Assembly: GCA_964465375.1 (NCBI GenBank) | Contig: CAYXIJ010000007.1 | Span: 1-64,000, forward strand | From: CAJWKT01 sp964465375 | Lineage (GTDB): Bacteria; Pseudomonadota; Gammaproteobacteria; Steroidobacterales; Rariloculaceae | Direction of reading: 5' to 3' | DNA: 64,000 bases | Shown here: piece by piece, positions 25,011 to 33,639 of the stretch | Layout: each line of letters opens with the position of its first letter | Position numbering within the stretch: the stretch's first letter is position 1 | Program-made: the position numbers and the translations under genes | Notes under the pieces: model-generated | Told to the model about the DNA's origin: nothing | What the model saw: only the letters and a program-made list of their open reading frames with translations | Databases searched by the model: none

Positions 25011-25183
25011 GACGTTCAATCCGATAGCTACCAGAGGAAAAGTCATTATGCCAAATGAGGTTACAGGAAAATAGAAACTCCCCAAAATCACCGCGGATCT
25101 TGGGCTCAAAGGTAACATCAGTTCTAAATATAAATACCCCTAGGTAAACTAGGTGTACTAGTGCTGAGTAGAATTTGATATCC

Positions 25184-26077
25184 ATGAATCACACCCACCA
25201 CGCTGGCATAGAAAACGACAGGCGATTACTTGCCGCTGTTAGCGTCAATGTCTTATTAACACTGGCACAAGTGATTGGGGGAATCATTTCGGGTAGCTTA
25301 TCTTTGATTGCTGATGCCCTTCACAACTTTAGTGACGCCGCATCCTTGGGTATTGCGCTGTTCGCACGAAAAATTAGTCGTAAACCCCCTGATGAATTCA
25401 AAACTTTCGGTTACAAACGAGCCGAAATTGTTGCTGCCCTTATAAACCTTACTCTATTAGTTGTTATTAGTCTCTACTTAATCTATGAAGCGGCTTGGAG
25501 GCTGCTAGAACCGCAAACAATAACAGCCTGGATTGTTATTTTTGTGGCTACTGTTGCTTTAATTGTGGATACCTTTACCGCGTTAATTACCTACAGCATG
25601 TCAAAAGGTAGTATGAATATGAAGGCGGCATTTCTACACAATCTCTCAGATGCCTTAGTTTCAGTCGGAGTAATTATTTCTGGTGGGTTAATCCTACTCT
25701 ACAGTTGGTACTGGGTAGACACATTGTTGACGTTTGCGATTGCTGGTTTTGTGCTGTGGCAGGGCTTACTTATGCTGCCAAAAACCATCCATTTACTAAT
25801 GGAAGGTACTCCAGAAAACTTATCCATAGAAACCATTAAAAAAAGACTAGAAACTGAAGATGGTGTACAAAATGTCCACCACATTCATCTTTGGCATTTG
25901 GATGAGAGTCGCATCGCCCTGGAGGCTCATGTTGTGGTCACCGCACAGAACTTGGAGGATGTCGAGATCCTTAAAGGAGCTCTAAAACAAATGCTAAAGG
26001 AAGATTTTGCGATCAGTCACTCCACCCTAGAATTTGAAGCCTCGACAGGTGGCAGTTGCGCTGAAACTAGCGCTTAA
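25184..26077 (+). CDS. Cation diffusion facilitator (CzcD/ZitB-like) metal transporter
   Basis: A 297-residue inner-membrane protein from ATG 25184. The N-terminus has a His-rich start (MNHTHHAG) and six hydrophobic segments. The intramembrane metal site is visible as HNFSDAASLG in the second helix and HNLSDALVSVG in the fifth, each with the H-x-x-x-D pair of zinc-transporting CDF proteins. The cytoplasmic C-terminal domain includes VQNVHHIHLWHLDES, also with metal-binding His. It exports Zn(II), or Cd/Co, in exchange for protons. Placed near copCD, but on the opposite strand. Confidence 0.93.
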   Translation: MNHTHHAGIENDRRLLAAVSVNVLLTLAQVIGGIISGSLSLIADALHNFSDAASLGIALFARKISRKPPDEFKTFGYKRAEIVAALINLTLLVVISLYLIYEAAWRLLEPQTITAWIVIFVATVALIVDTFTALITYSMSKGSMNMKAAFLHNLSDALVSVGVIISGGLILLYSWYWVDTLLTFAIAGFVLWQGLLMLPKTIHLLMEGTPENLSIETIKKRLETEDGVQNVHHIHLWHLDESRIALEAHVVVTAQNLEDVEILKGALKQMLKEDFAISHSTLEFEASTGGSCAETSA

Positions 26078-26164
26078 GTATTTATGAGATGATAGGACCG
26101 CGAGTGCCGTATATATACAATTTGTGTAATATCTTTCAACGAAATCAAAAAACGGAGCAGAGCC

Positions 26165-27139
26165 GTGTACGAAAAATTTCTTAGTATTGCTACCCTTGCG
26201 ACAATATTTATTTTGCCTGTGACAACAAACGCTCAAGGAGGCTTTCTGCTTGGCACAGAAACCATTGCGGACTCGGACTTTCCGGTTGCGTATTACATGG
26301 TTGAGACCGTTGATGGTCTTTACGTTCCCGTGGGTTTACGCAAGCCCAGCGGTAGCGGTCCATTTCCTATTGTTGTTTTCGCTTCCGGCAATGGCGGGGG
26401 TGGCCTGGGTTGGGTAAAAAACTCAAGTCATAACAGGGGCTGGACCCTGGACCGCTTCCTTGATGCCGGTTATGCAGTGGTTTGGATGCGCTACCGCGCG
26501 GAAGTTGAACTCGGATTCAACAAAAATGAGCGGCTAATTAAGGGTGGCCGACAGGGCATGCAAATGTTCAACCGTGGGCCCCTCGAGATCGATGACGAAA
26601 TTTCAATTGTTGAATTCTTGAAGACCCTGCCTTTTGTAAATCCGAATCAGGTTGTCCATGTGGGTATGAGTCACGGCGGAGAGATGGCCATGAAGATTAC
26701 CTCCCAATACCACGGACTAGCAGCTGCTGTCGCTAATGAGCCCGCCTCCCATGAATTTCTCGGCCTCACTCCGGACGAAACAGCGTTCATCACTGAAGAC
26801 ACTGGGATGTGGAACATTGAAGAAATGCAGATGCGCGATGCTGAAGCAACCCGTAACCGGATTAATCTGGATCTCGCACTGGAACGCGTAAGTACAATTA
26901 CCACACCGATCCTCGTACATGGTCGCCATGATGATCACCTGCAGGGTATCTTCCGCCTCACCTACGAAGTATTAACCGAGGCGGGCAAAGAAACCGCCTG
27001 GAAATCCTATGATCATGATGCACACGGGTTCATATATGTAAGCCGAAACGAGGATGGTCAATACCGCCCGGATCCAATTCAAGTTGAAGTGGTGGAAGAC
27101 ACTATCGCGTGGCTTGATAATCAACTAAAAACTAAATAA
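26165..27139 (+). CDS. Exported alpha/beta-hydrolase (dienelactone hydrolase / S9-like)
   Basis: A 324-residue protein with a GTG start (GGAG eight bases upstream) and a signal peptide cut after TTNA. The fold shows VVFASGNGGGGLGW around residue 70, a nucleophile elbow VGMSHGGEMA near residue 172, an acid in HGRHDDHLQG near residue 255, and a catalytic His in DHDAHGFI near residue 283. Length and order suit the dienelactone-hydrolase or prolyl-oligopeptidase-like branch. Substrate unknown; acts in the periplasm. Confidence 0.88.
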   Translation: MYEKFLSIATLATIFILPVTTNAQGGFLLGTETIADSDFPVAYYMVETVDGLYVPVGLRKPSGSGPFPIVVFASGNGGGGLGWVKNSSHNRGWTLDRFLDAGYAVVWMRYRAEVELGFNKNERLIKGGRQGMQMFNRGPLEIDDEISIVEFLKTLPFVNPNQVVHVGMSHGGEMAMKITSQYHGLAAAVANEPASHEFLGLTPDETAFITEDTGMWNIEEMQMRDAEATRNRINLDLALERVSTITTPILVHGRHDDHLQGIFRLTYEVLTEAGKETAWKSYDHDAHGFIYVSRNEDGQYRPDPIQVEVVEDTIAWLDNQLKTK

Positions 27140-27247
27140 ATGAAAAAATAGCCGGAGGGATACTCTCTAGTGCTCTACTGGAACAGAAAAATTACTTTCA
27201 GCTGGTTTCCAGAGGAAAATTAGATGTAGGTTTTTGTTTTACATGTT

Positions 27248-27324
27248 GCGCCCGTAGCTCAGTTGGATAGAGTGTGCGGCTACGAACCGCAAGGTCGGGA
27301 GTTCGAATCTCTCCGGGCGCGCCA
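27248..27324 (+). tRNA. tRNA-Arg (anticodon ACG)
   Basis: A 77-base cloverleaf: acceptor GCGCCCG pairs with CGGGCGC, discriminator G, and an encoded CCA at 27322-27324. The D-arm contains AGCTCAGTTGGATAGAG. The anticodon loop CTACGAA closes on TGCGG/CCGCA with anticodon ACG at 27282-27284, which is deaminated to ICG by TadA and reads CGU, CGC and CGA. The T-arm has GTTCGAATC. Encoded CCA is normal in gammaproteobacteria. Confidence 0.97.
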
Positions 27325-27412
27325 ACTGAAGCAGGATGTCCCACATATATTGTTGTTTCATGCGCTGCGCATTTCCTATTTAGATACAGACATGAGGCAT
27401 AGGAGACTACCC

Positions 27413-27907
27413 ATGACCAAGGTTCAATACGCATTCATCGCCCTAGCGTTAGCTGCAACGGCTTGCTCGCCGCCCGCCCCCGAAACAACGCAACCAGAAA
27501 CCGCTGCGTCCTCCGTCCTCGGAGATGCCTCGGCAGTGGCTTCGGCCGCTGCGCCCGGCGTCACCATCACGAGTGGGGAGTTCAATACCAGCGGTGACCA
27601 ATACGAGGTCACCGGTACGTTGCCAAACGGCGATGAGATTGAGATTGATATGGTGCAGTCGAACGGAGCATGGACGGCGATTGAGATCCAACGTGATGTC
27701 GCGTGGTCATCCGTACCGGAGTTGGTCCGCGCCACGGCTGCCGCCGCGCCGGATCTGTTCGAACCGATCCGCGTCATTGAAAGCACACAGACTGCAGACG
27801 GCTCGATTGTCTATGAATTGTTCCGGGCAGCTGAGGATGGAGTTCCTTCTAGAGGGCCGGACATGGAAGTGCGCTGGCATGAAGGAAAAGCAGAAGTGAT
27901 TCCTTGA
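27413..27907 (+). CDS. Small lipoprotein with a PepSY-like domain
   Basis: A 164-residue protein from ATG 27413 (AGGAGA seven bases upstream). The frame is open back through the tRNA, but that extension is not credible. The signal peptide ends at ALAATAC-SPP, a plausible lipobox, and a Pro/Thr/Ala-rich linker follows. The C-terminal 90 residues alternate beta and alpha: YEVTGTLPNGDEIEIDM, then VPELVRATAAAAPDLFEPI and SIVYELFRA, resembling PepSY-like (BLIP-type) domains that bind or inhibit other envelope proteins. Function unknown. Confidence 0.7.
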   Translation: MTKVQYAFIALALAATACSPPAPETTQPETAASSVLGDASAVASAAAPGVTITSGEFNTSGDQYEVTGTLPNGDEIEIDMVQSNGAWTAIEIQRDVAWSSVPELVRATAAAAPDLFEPIRVIESTQTADGSIVYELFRAAEDGVPSRGPDMEVRWHEGKAEVIP

Positions 27908-28030
27908 AAATCGATACACACATCGTTTGGATAGACCTGAAAAGTAAAGCTTGAGCTAATCAAGCCATTGATAGTAAACCTCTCAGGATGGTGAACCATA
28001 AAAAGAGCATGGTCATGCACTAACCTTCGC

Positions 28031-28174
28031 TTGTTCACGTGGTACTTTGTTCTGCTTTGTGTGGCTGTCTCCATCGGGGGTGGCAGTGGTAGATCAACAC
28101 CGGCTCCAACACCAACACCTATCAATCAACCACCAATTTTTTCAAACTTGATTGCAACTATTGACCGTCTGTGA
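28031..28174 (+). pseudogene. Truncated start of an exported low-complexity protein
   Basis: From TTG 28031 the frame encodes a hydrophobic stretch (WYFVLLCVAVSI), then GGGSGRSTPAPTPTP and NQPPIFSN, before a TGA at 28172. A signal sequence followed by GGGS and PTPTP, then a cadherin-like NQPP-F start, is the usual N-terminus of large surface lipoproteins, but the Cys expected before GGG is Ile and the rest is missing. It overlaps the end of the minus-strand hydrolase by 17 bases. Probably the remnant of a deleted gene; chance cannot be excluded. Confidence 0.3.
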
Positions 28175-30191
28175 CAAGAAAATCCCAGTGACTCCCTGCA
28201 TTTTCTAGGATCAAAGGCAGATCCCCTCCAAGAAGATAGCCTTGCTTGATCAGAGTTAGTGCTGCCTCAGTGACGAGTCCTAAATAATGCTGGCGATTCT
28301 CGTACCGGGCGTCGATCGGGAGCCGCACATCCCCGCCTTTCTCCCGTTCAGATTGTGTCCTTGGGAAGGGCATATAAGAACCCTGGCTCGCGATAGGACT
28401 GTAGGGATTCCATCCTGTGTAGGTGGCCAGGGGTACCGCAAGATCCGGGCTTTGCAAACCAGCCAGTTCGTTCCCGGAATCATCCACCTGCGGTACTAGA
28501 AACGGAAAAACTGACAGGATGCTTGGCGGCTCCCTAGTAATGATACCGTTTGCCTCAAATTGGCTCCCATAATCGAGCCGGTAGGCTCTACTGACATCTC
28601 TTGGTAGAACAATTCCTCTGATATTCGGAAACTGCACTTGCTCAAGAGGGACTAAGGTGCCGTCAGAAATTCTCGGATAACGGCTTGGTGGCGGCAAAAT
28701 GCCAGGATCAACAATCCAGTTATTCATCGAAACCAATAGTGATCGGAGAAACCACCTGTAATCGTTCGGATTCCCTATGTGTAAACTTTGCGGGCGCACT
28801 CTTGGTAGCTGTGCCGGCACATGTTGCGTCCCTGCGAAAAGATAGATACGGGATGTTTCCGCATGCTGGACATCTTGAGCGCCATCCACACTGGTATGAA
28901 TCAAAGCCGTCGGTAACCGCCAATATTCGGTCGAGGAGTTCGTATAAAACACTTTTGGGATGGTCTCCGGGTTCAATCCCTCCAGCAAACCGTCTTTCAA
29001 GCCGGTAACTGGATCAATCTGCGCCACATCGGAAAAAGGAAACTGGTCCCCGGGATAAAAATAGCTCCTGTCGATGGCACGGGATGGCTGAGCAAAACGA
29101 TGGTTAAAGCTTCCGCGAGCATTCGACCCTGTGTGTGCGATAAGGCCATCAAAGACCTTTCTGTGCTGCTCGTCCTCATTGAAACCGTCCCGCAGAAAAG
29201 TGCGCAAATAGCGACCACTTTGCGAATCCCCAAATGCTATGGCTCGATTGATGCTGCCCGCAGGAACCGAAAGCGGATCAGCTGACTCATATTTGAGTCG
29301 GGAAACAAAATCACGCATAGCGGCTAGCCCAAGTCCAGCAATTGGTGGGTCCTCAGAGACAAAAACCACCTCGTAAATCTTCTGAGGTTCAAAGCCACTC
29401 GAAAGATAAACGCTTGTAGAATCTGCGACCATCCGGCCATCTTCCAGCCGTCCAAATTGCCATTGGTCCCTGCCTATGACCATCCGATTACCCGATGCTG
29501 CGTCCCGGATCGTAAGTACGTTACGAGGATCACTCGGATCCGCTACCCGGTAGGCCACATGACCCCGATCACCTAGGGAATGATCGTGTACCAGCTCCTG
29601 AACCACGAAATCACTTCTGACAAGCCCACGAATTGGGGAGCCGTTTTCGGTTGCTACCGGGGTATAAACCCGCATCAAGCCCCTTTGATGAGGCACATCA
29701 AACTGCCAACCCACATACAACAGGGAAAATCCCTGATCTAACAAAAACCCGTCACCCATGTCCATCTCGGATTCAGGTTCCAGTTGGGCCGATGCAAAAT
29801 TGTAATAGTGGAGCACTCGTTTTCTGCCCCGGTTCATGACGTCAACCAATACCGTTCCGTTACCAGCCTCGACATCCTTCGGCTTGATGAGGTAGAAGTC
29901 AGAGGAAAACTCCACCCGACCGAGCTCATTTAAGGGAGCATATTGAATATCGATGATAGATTCGTTGACGTTATTTCGGGGATCTACCTCAAAATAAACC
30001 CGGCCCACCAAACGTTCATACGGTCCTGCAAGACCGTAGGCCCGGCCTGCAGCTATATCACTCCTTGAGTGCACATCGATTCGAACAACCTCAGCCACTA
30101 CTGCAGAGGACAGCAGAAAGACCAAGATAACAAACCAACCCTTAAAATATTGGGCGTACCGATGACCGGCATCAGAGCAAAGCCTGCGCAT
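28158..30191 (-). CDS. Exported alpha/beta-hydrolase domain protein (Abhydrolase_10-like)
   Basis: A 677-residue protein with an N-terminal membrane or signal segment (GWFVILVFLLSSAVVAEV). The mature part begins with RIDVHSRSDIAAGRAYGLAG, the opening of a large hydrolase family of unknown substrate. The nucleophile is likely the Ser in AFGDSQSGRYLRTFL around residue 318, followed by GLIAHTGSNARGSFNHRF. The C-terminus contains YTGWNPY, common in the family. It is convergent with the lipoprotein at 27413 and divergent from the haem protein at 30373. Only a weak Shine-Dalgarno (AGGA, 11 bases away) precedes ATG 30191. Confidence 0.82.
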   Translation of the reverse strand: MRRLCSDAGHRYAQYFKGWFVILVFLLSSAVVAEVVRIDVHSRSDIAAGRAYGLAGPYERLVGRVYFEVDPRNNVNESIIDIQYAPLNELGRVEFSSDFYLIKPKDVEAGNGTVLVDVMNRGRKRVLHYYNFASAQLEPESEMDMGDGFLLDQGFSLLYVGWQFDVPHQRGLMRVYTPVATENGSPIRGLVRSDFVVQELVHDHSLGDRGHVAYRVADPSDPRNVLTIRDAASGNRMVIGRDQWQFGRLEDGRMVADSTSVYLSSGFEPQKIYEVVFVSEDPPIAGLGLAAMRDFVSRLKYESADPLSVPAGSINRAIAFGDSQSGRYLRTFLRDGFNEDEQHRKVFDGLIAHTGSNARGSFNHRFAQPSRAIDRSYFYPGDQFPFSDVAQIDPVTGLKDGLLEGLNPETIPKVFYTNSSTEYWRLPTALIHTSVDGAQDVQHAETSRIYLFAGTQHVPAQLPRVRPQSLHIGNPNDYRWFLRSLLVSMNNWIVDPGILPPPSRYPRISDGTLVPLEQVQFPNIRGIVLPRDVSRAYRLDYGSQFEANGIITREPPSILSVFPFLVPQVDDSGNELAGLQSPDLAVPLATYTGWNPYSPIASQGSYMPFPRTQSEREKGGDVRLPIDARYENRQHYLGLVTEAALTLIKQGYLLGGDLPLILENAGSHWDFLVTDGQ

Positions 30192-30229
30192 AACTCGATG
30201 ATCCTATGACCAGATTGCAGCTGGTGATT

Positions 30230-30246
30230 CTAGCAGGGTCTGCTAG
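30230..30246. promoter_or_regulatory. Perfect hairpin in the 30192-30372 divergent region
   Basis: CTAGCAG and CTGCTAG flank a GGT loop, a 7-base perfect inverted repeat 39 bases before the minus-strand hydrolase and 127 bases before the haem protein. It may be an operator for one or both. No T-run follows. Confidence 0.25.
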
Positions 30247-30372
30247 GGTCAATGGTAAAAACTGGCTACCGCAGACCATCCTAGACGCACACTGGCTAGG
30301 GTGTTAAAAAGTGCAAGGAGCAGCAAAAACTAAACAGGATGCTGCCATAGAAAAAGCTGCGGGAGCATAGAT

Positions 30373-32493
30373 ATGGGAATCGAAAAAAAGGCGGGCCAAA
30401 GTATCGTCACCGTTACAATCACCTTGTCACTCAGCTTAGGCTTCACTGAGATCTCTGGACAAGAAACAACCATTCAAATTGACAAGGATGACATCGGCGG
30501 TGTCGTTACTAGCTCAGAAGGACCGGAGGCCGGTGTCTGGGTAATTGCAGAAACCGATCAATTTCAGACCCGATTCTCCAAAATTGTAGTGACCGACGAA
30601 AATGGCCAGTATGTGATTCCAGATCTCCCGGACGCGGACTACGAGTTATGGGTCCGCGGCTACGGACTCGCGGACTCTTCAAAAATAACTGCAGAACCCG
30701 GAGAAATTGCGAACCTGACCGCAATAATTGCGCCTAGCGAAGCGGTGGCGGCTGAAGTGTATCCGGCAGCCTATTGGTACTCAATGATGAATCTGCCCGA
30801 CCAAGCTGAAGTAGCTGACATTCCCGGTGGATTGAACAGGTATCTTGCGATCATGAAAAACCAATCCTGTGTAGGCTGCCACCAGCTCGGTCAATTGGCG
30901 ACCCGGACTATCCCAGAGAATCTGGGTAAATTTGAATCGTCTGAGACTGCCTGGGTTCGACGCGTACAGTCAGGGCAAGCGGGGCATCAAATGATTCGGC
31001 CACTGGCCTCCGTACTGCGTGGCGTTCCTTTCAAATACCTCGCCAATTGGACCGATCGCATCGCGGCAGGAGAGCTGCCGCATTCCAAGCCGGAACGTCC
31101 TATCGGGCTTGAGCGCAACGTAGTCGTCACAGTCCGAGACTGGTCAGACCCGAAAGCCTATTTACACGATCTCTCAGGCACAGACAGACGGGATCCCACA
31201 GTCAATGGATATGGGCCTCTTTATGGATCACCAGAGCTCAGCACAGATTTCTTTCCAATACTTGATCCCGTAAAAAATGTATCGACGACTTTCGTTGCAC
31301 CAGTACGCGACACGGATACCCCAACTACAAACAACGATCCAGTCCTCCAAGCCTCATCATACTGGGGAAATGAAGCAATTTGGGACAGCAAAGCTAATTC
31401 ACATAATCCTATGCTCGATCACAGAGGGCTTGTGTGGTACACCGCGCGCATCCGTGACTCGGAAAATCCAAGCTTCTGTAGAGAGGGTTCCGAGCATCCC
31501 TCTGCCCAATTGACCCCAACAGAAAGCGCCGGGCGTCATCTTGCAGTACGCAATCCCACAACCGGTGAATACACCTTCGTCGATACATGTTATTCGACTC
31601 ATCATCTGCAGTTTGCGGAGGATGATGATAATACGCTCTGGACCAGCGGCGGGAGGGATGTAGTCGGGTGGTTAAATACTGATATGTTTCTAAGAACAGG
31701 AGACGAAAAAAAATCCCAAGGGTGGACGGCATTAATTCTTGACACAAACGGTAACGGTAAGCGAGATGATTACGCAGAAGCCGATGAACCCATAGATCCA
31801 GATCTGGACAAACGCATCATTGCCGGTTACTACGCGATTATGCCCAACCCTGCGGACGGCTCAATATGGGGATCCACAAGCTTTGGCCATCCGGGTTCAG
31901 TCGTCCGTCTAAATCCAGGGTCAAATCCGCCGGAAACTGCACTCGCCGAGCTATACAATGTTCCACTCCCAGGATTTGCTTCACGGGGCGCTGACATCGA
32001 CCGTAATGGTGTTATTTGGGTCTCACTCGGAAGTGGCCATCTCGGCCAGTTCGACCGAAAAAAATGCGAAGGACCACTAAACGGTCCTGCAGCCACAGGC
32101 GACCATTGCCCAGAGGGTTGGACCTTCCACCGATTCCCGGGCCCAGGCTTTCCCGGTCTGCCCGAATATAGTGTGGAATCCAGTTACTACACCTGGGTCG
32201 ACCAGAGAAATACACTGGGACTTGGCGCTAATACCCCAATAGCAACCGGTAACCTGTTTGATGGCGTGCATGCTCTCGTGAATGATGAATTCGTCACCCT
32301 GCGCGTACCTTACCCCCTCGGGTTTTACAGCAAGGGCTTCGAAGGACGTATCGATGACCCTTCAATTGGGTGGAAAGGGCGCGGACTGTGGGTCCCGAGC
32401 GGCGACCGAACACCATGGCTCAAAGAAAATGGTGTAGGAAGTAAGCCTCTGGTCGTACACTTTCAAATGAGGCCAAGCCCACTCGCAAAATGA
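30373..32493 (+). CDS. Exported c-type haem protein with carboxypeptidase-regulatory-like and propeller-like domains
   Basis: A 706-residue protein from ATG 30373 (GGGAG seven bases upstream) with a signal-like N-terminus. Residues about 40 to 120 are a carboxypeptidase regulatory-like beta-sandwich: GVVTSSEGPEAGVWVIAE, then TDENGQYVIPDLPDADYEL. A single CxxCH haem site, CVGCH at residues 166 to 170, follows. The remaining 500 residues have blades such as DDDNTLWTSGGRDVVGWL and DIDRNGVIWVSLGSGHLGQF that resemble virginiamycin B lyase or NHL propellers. I infer a periplasmic electron-transfer or oxidoreductase protein. The haem would need the Ccm machinery, not encoded here. Substrate unknown. 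Confidence 0.8.
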   Translation: MGIEKKAGQSIVTVTITLSLSLGFTEISGQETTIQIDKDDIGGVVTSSEGPEAGVWVIAETDQFQTRFSKIVVTDENGQYVIPDLPDADYELWVRGYGLADSSKITAEPGEIANLTAIIAPSEAVAAEVYPAAYWYSMMNLPDQAEVADIPGGLNRYLAIMKNQSCVGCHQLGQLATRTIPENLGKFESSETAWVRRVQSGQAGHQMIRPLASVLRGVPFKYLANWTDRIAAGELPHSKPERPIGLERNVVVTVRDWSDPKAYLHDLSGTDRRDPTVNGYGPLYGSPELSTDFFPILDPVKNVSTTFVAPVRDTDTPTTNNDPVLQASSYWGNEAIWDSKANSHNPMLDHRGLVWYTARIRDSENPSFCREGSEHPSAQLTPTESAGRHLAVRNPTTGEYTFVDTCYSTHHLQFAEDDDNTLWTSGGRDVVGWLNTDMFLRTGDEKKSQGWTALILDTNGNGKRDDYAEADEPIDPDLDKRIIAGYYAIMPNPADGSIWGSTSFGHPGSVVRLNPGSNPPETALAELYNVPLPGFASRGADIDRNGVIWVSLGSGHLGQFDRKKCEGPLNGPAATGDHCPEGWTFHRFPGPGFPGLPEYSVESSYYTWVDQRNTLGLGANTPIATGNLFDGVHALVNDEFVTLRVPYPLGFYSKGFEGRIDDPSIGWKGRGLWVPSGDRTPWLKENGVGSKPLVVHFQMRPSPLAK

Positions 32494-32515
32494 CGGGCAT
32501 GTAGAGATGTTCAAC

Positions 32516-32552
32516 CGATCGCAATTTCTACCTACTGTAGGAATTGCGATCG
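32516..32552. terminator. Strong hairpin between convergent genes, possible bidirectional terminator
   Basis: CGATCGCAATT at 32516-32526 pairs perfectly with AATTGCGATCG at 32542-32552, with a second short stem (CCTA/TAGG) at the tip. It lies between the haem protein (ends 32493) and the aminotransferase (ends 32561). There is no U-tract on either side, so if it terminates transcription it is not a classical intrinsic terminator; it may protect mRNA 3' ends. Confidence 0.45.
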
Positions 32553-32560
32553 TTCTGCCA

Positions 32561-33484
32561 TCAAAATAGCGAAAAATGTGCGTGCTCCTGAAGGTACTTA
32601 TCCACATGCATCCTGTAGTAGGAAAGTACTTGACGCGTCAACTCGCCTCCTCCCTCGGGAAACTCCACCATATGCCCATCGTCTACCCTAATGCTCAATA
32701 CCGGCATAACCTCCCGAGTCGCACTTGTAACAAAACACTCGGTCGCGCTCGCCAGTTCACTAACCGTAATTTCGCATTCCCCCGTTTGAAGACCATTCTC
32801 AAGACAGGCCTTATGCACGGCAGCTTTAGTAATTCCCATGAGATTCCCAGTGCTCTGGGAGGGCGTGACCAACTTGCCATCGATAACAAAAAAGATGTTG
32901 CTGTTGGATGCCTCGGTAATAAATTCTGATGCGTTTAGCATCAGGCAATCATCAGCCCCAAATTCCCGTGCCTCTATTACGCCCAATACATTGTTTAGAT
33001 AATTTCCTCCCTTAATATTGGGATCAAGCGCATTAATGGAATTTCGACGAGTCTCCGAAATTGCTACTGATAAGCCCCGACTGTAGAAATCCGAGCTCCA
33101 GGGAAGTAGCTCTCTTACAAGGATCACGTAACGAGTAGATAACGCCGGGCTTGGGAAGAGATCAATTGGGCCTTCGCCGCGGGTTACTACATAGCGCACG
33201 TATACATCCTGACCAAGATCAGGTGCGTATGTCATTTTAACAGTTTCTTTAATTTTCTGAGTTAGCTGCTTTTTAGAAAACCCAAGTTTCATATGGACTC
33301 GCTCTGCAGATCTTTGAAGACGATCCCAATGCTCATCAAAAAACAGTGGTATGCCTTGATAGGTTCTTAGAACTTCGTATATTGAATCACCGTAAAGGAA
33401 ACCCCGGTCCATAACAGGCACCCGCGCATCGGCAGCGGACGTAATCAAACCATCTACATTGATTTTACTTTCAAACTTCTTCAC
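32561..33484 (-). CDS. Class IV aminotransferase (D-amino acid or branched-chain type)
   Basis: A PLP enzyme of fold type IV. Motifs: VPVMDRGFLYGDSIYEVLRTY at the start, a PNIKGGNYLNNVLG segment with the Schiff-base Lys, and ITEASNSNIFFV with the family Glu, then STGNLMGITKAAV. The frame opens at TTG 33592, but its first 36 residues are atypical; GTG 33484 gives about 307 residues, the family length, so I chose it, although its GGGAG is 13 bases away. It may be a D-alanine aminotransferase, as this gene often accompanies dacA and lipB, or an IlvE-like enzyme; the motifs alone do not decide. Last gene of the shape operon. Confidence 0.82.
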   Translation of the reverse strand: MKKFESKINVDGLITSAADARVPVMDRGFLYGDSIYEVLRTYQGIPLFFDEHWDRLQRSAERVHMKLGFSKKQLTQKIKETVKMTYAPDLGQDVYVRYVVTRGEGPIDLFPSPALSTRYVILVRELLPWSSDFYSRGLSVAISETRRNSINALDPNIKGGNYLNNVLGVIEAREFGADDCLMLNASEFITEASNSNIFFVIDGKLVTPSQSTGNLMGITKAAVHKACLENGLQTGECEITVSELASATECFVTSATREVMPVLSIRVDDGHMVEFPEGGGELTRQVLSYYRMHVDKYLQEHAHFSLF

Positions 33485-33639
33485 TTTGCGATTCTTACTC
33501 CCTGAGTACCTAACATTACCTTGACGAAAAGACGCTGAAAATTCTAAGGATGCCGTCGAATCCGTGTCTGTTACCTCGGTAGGCTCATCCAAACAGCATT
33601 AGGTATTTATCAATTCGTGCAATAAATAGAAAGTCTACA

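Noticed and set aside
27263..27412. N-terminal extension of the PepSY-like lipoprotein
   Set aside because: It would translate through the tRNA-Arg gene; ATG 27413 has a good ribosome-binding site and a signal peptide.
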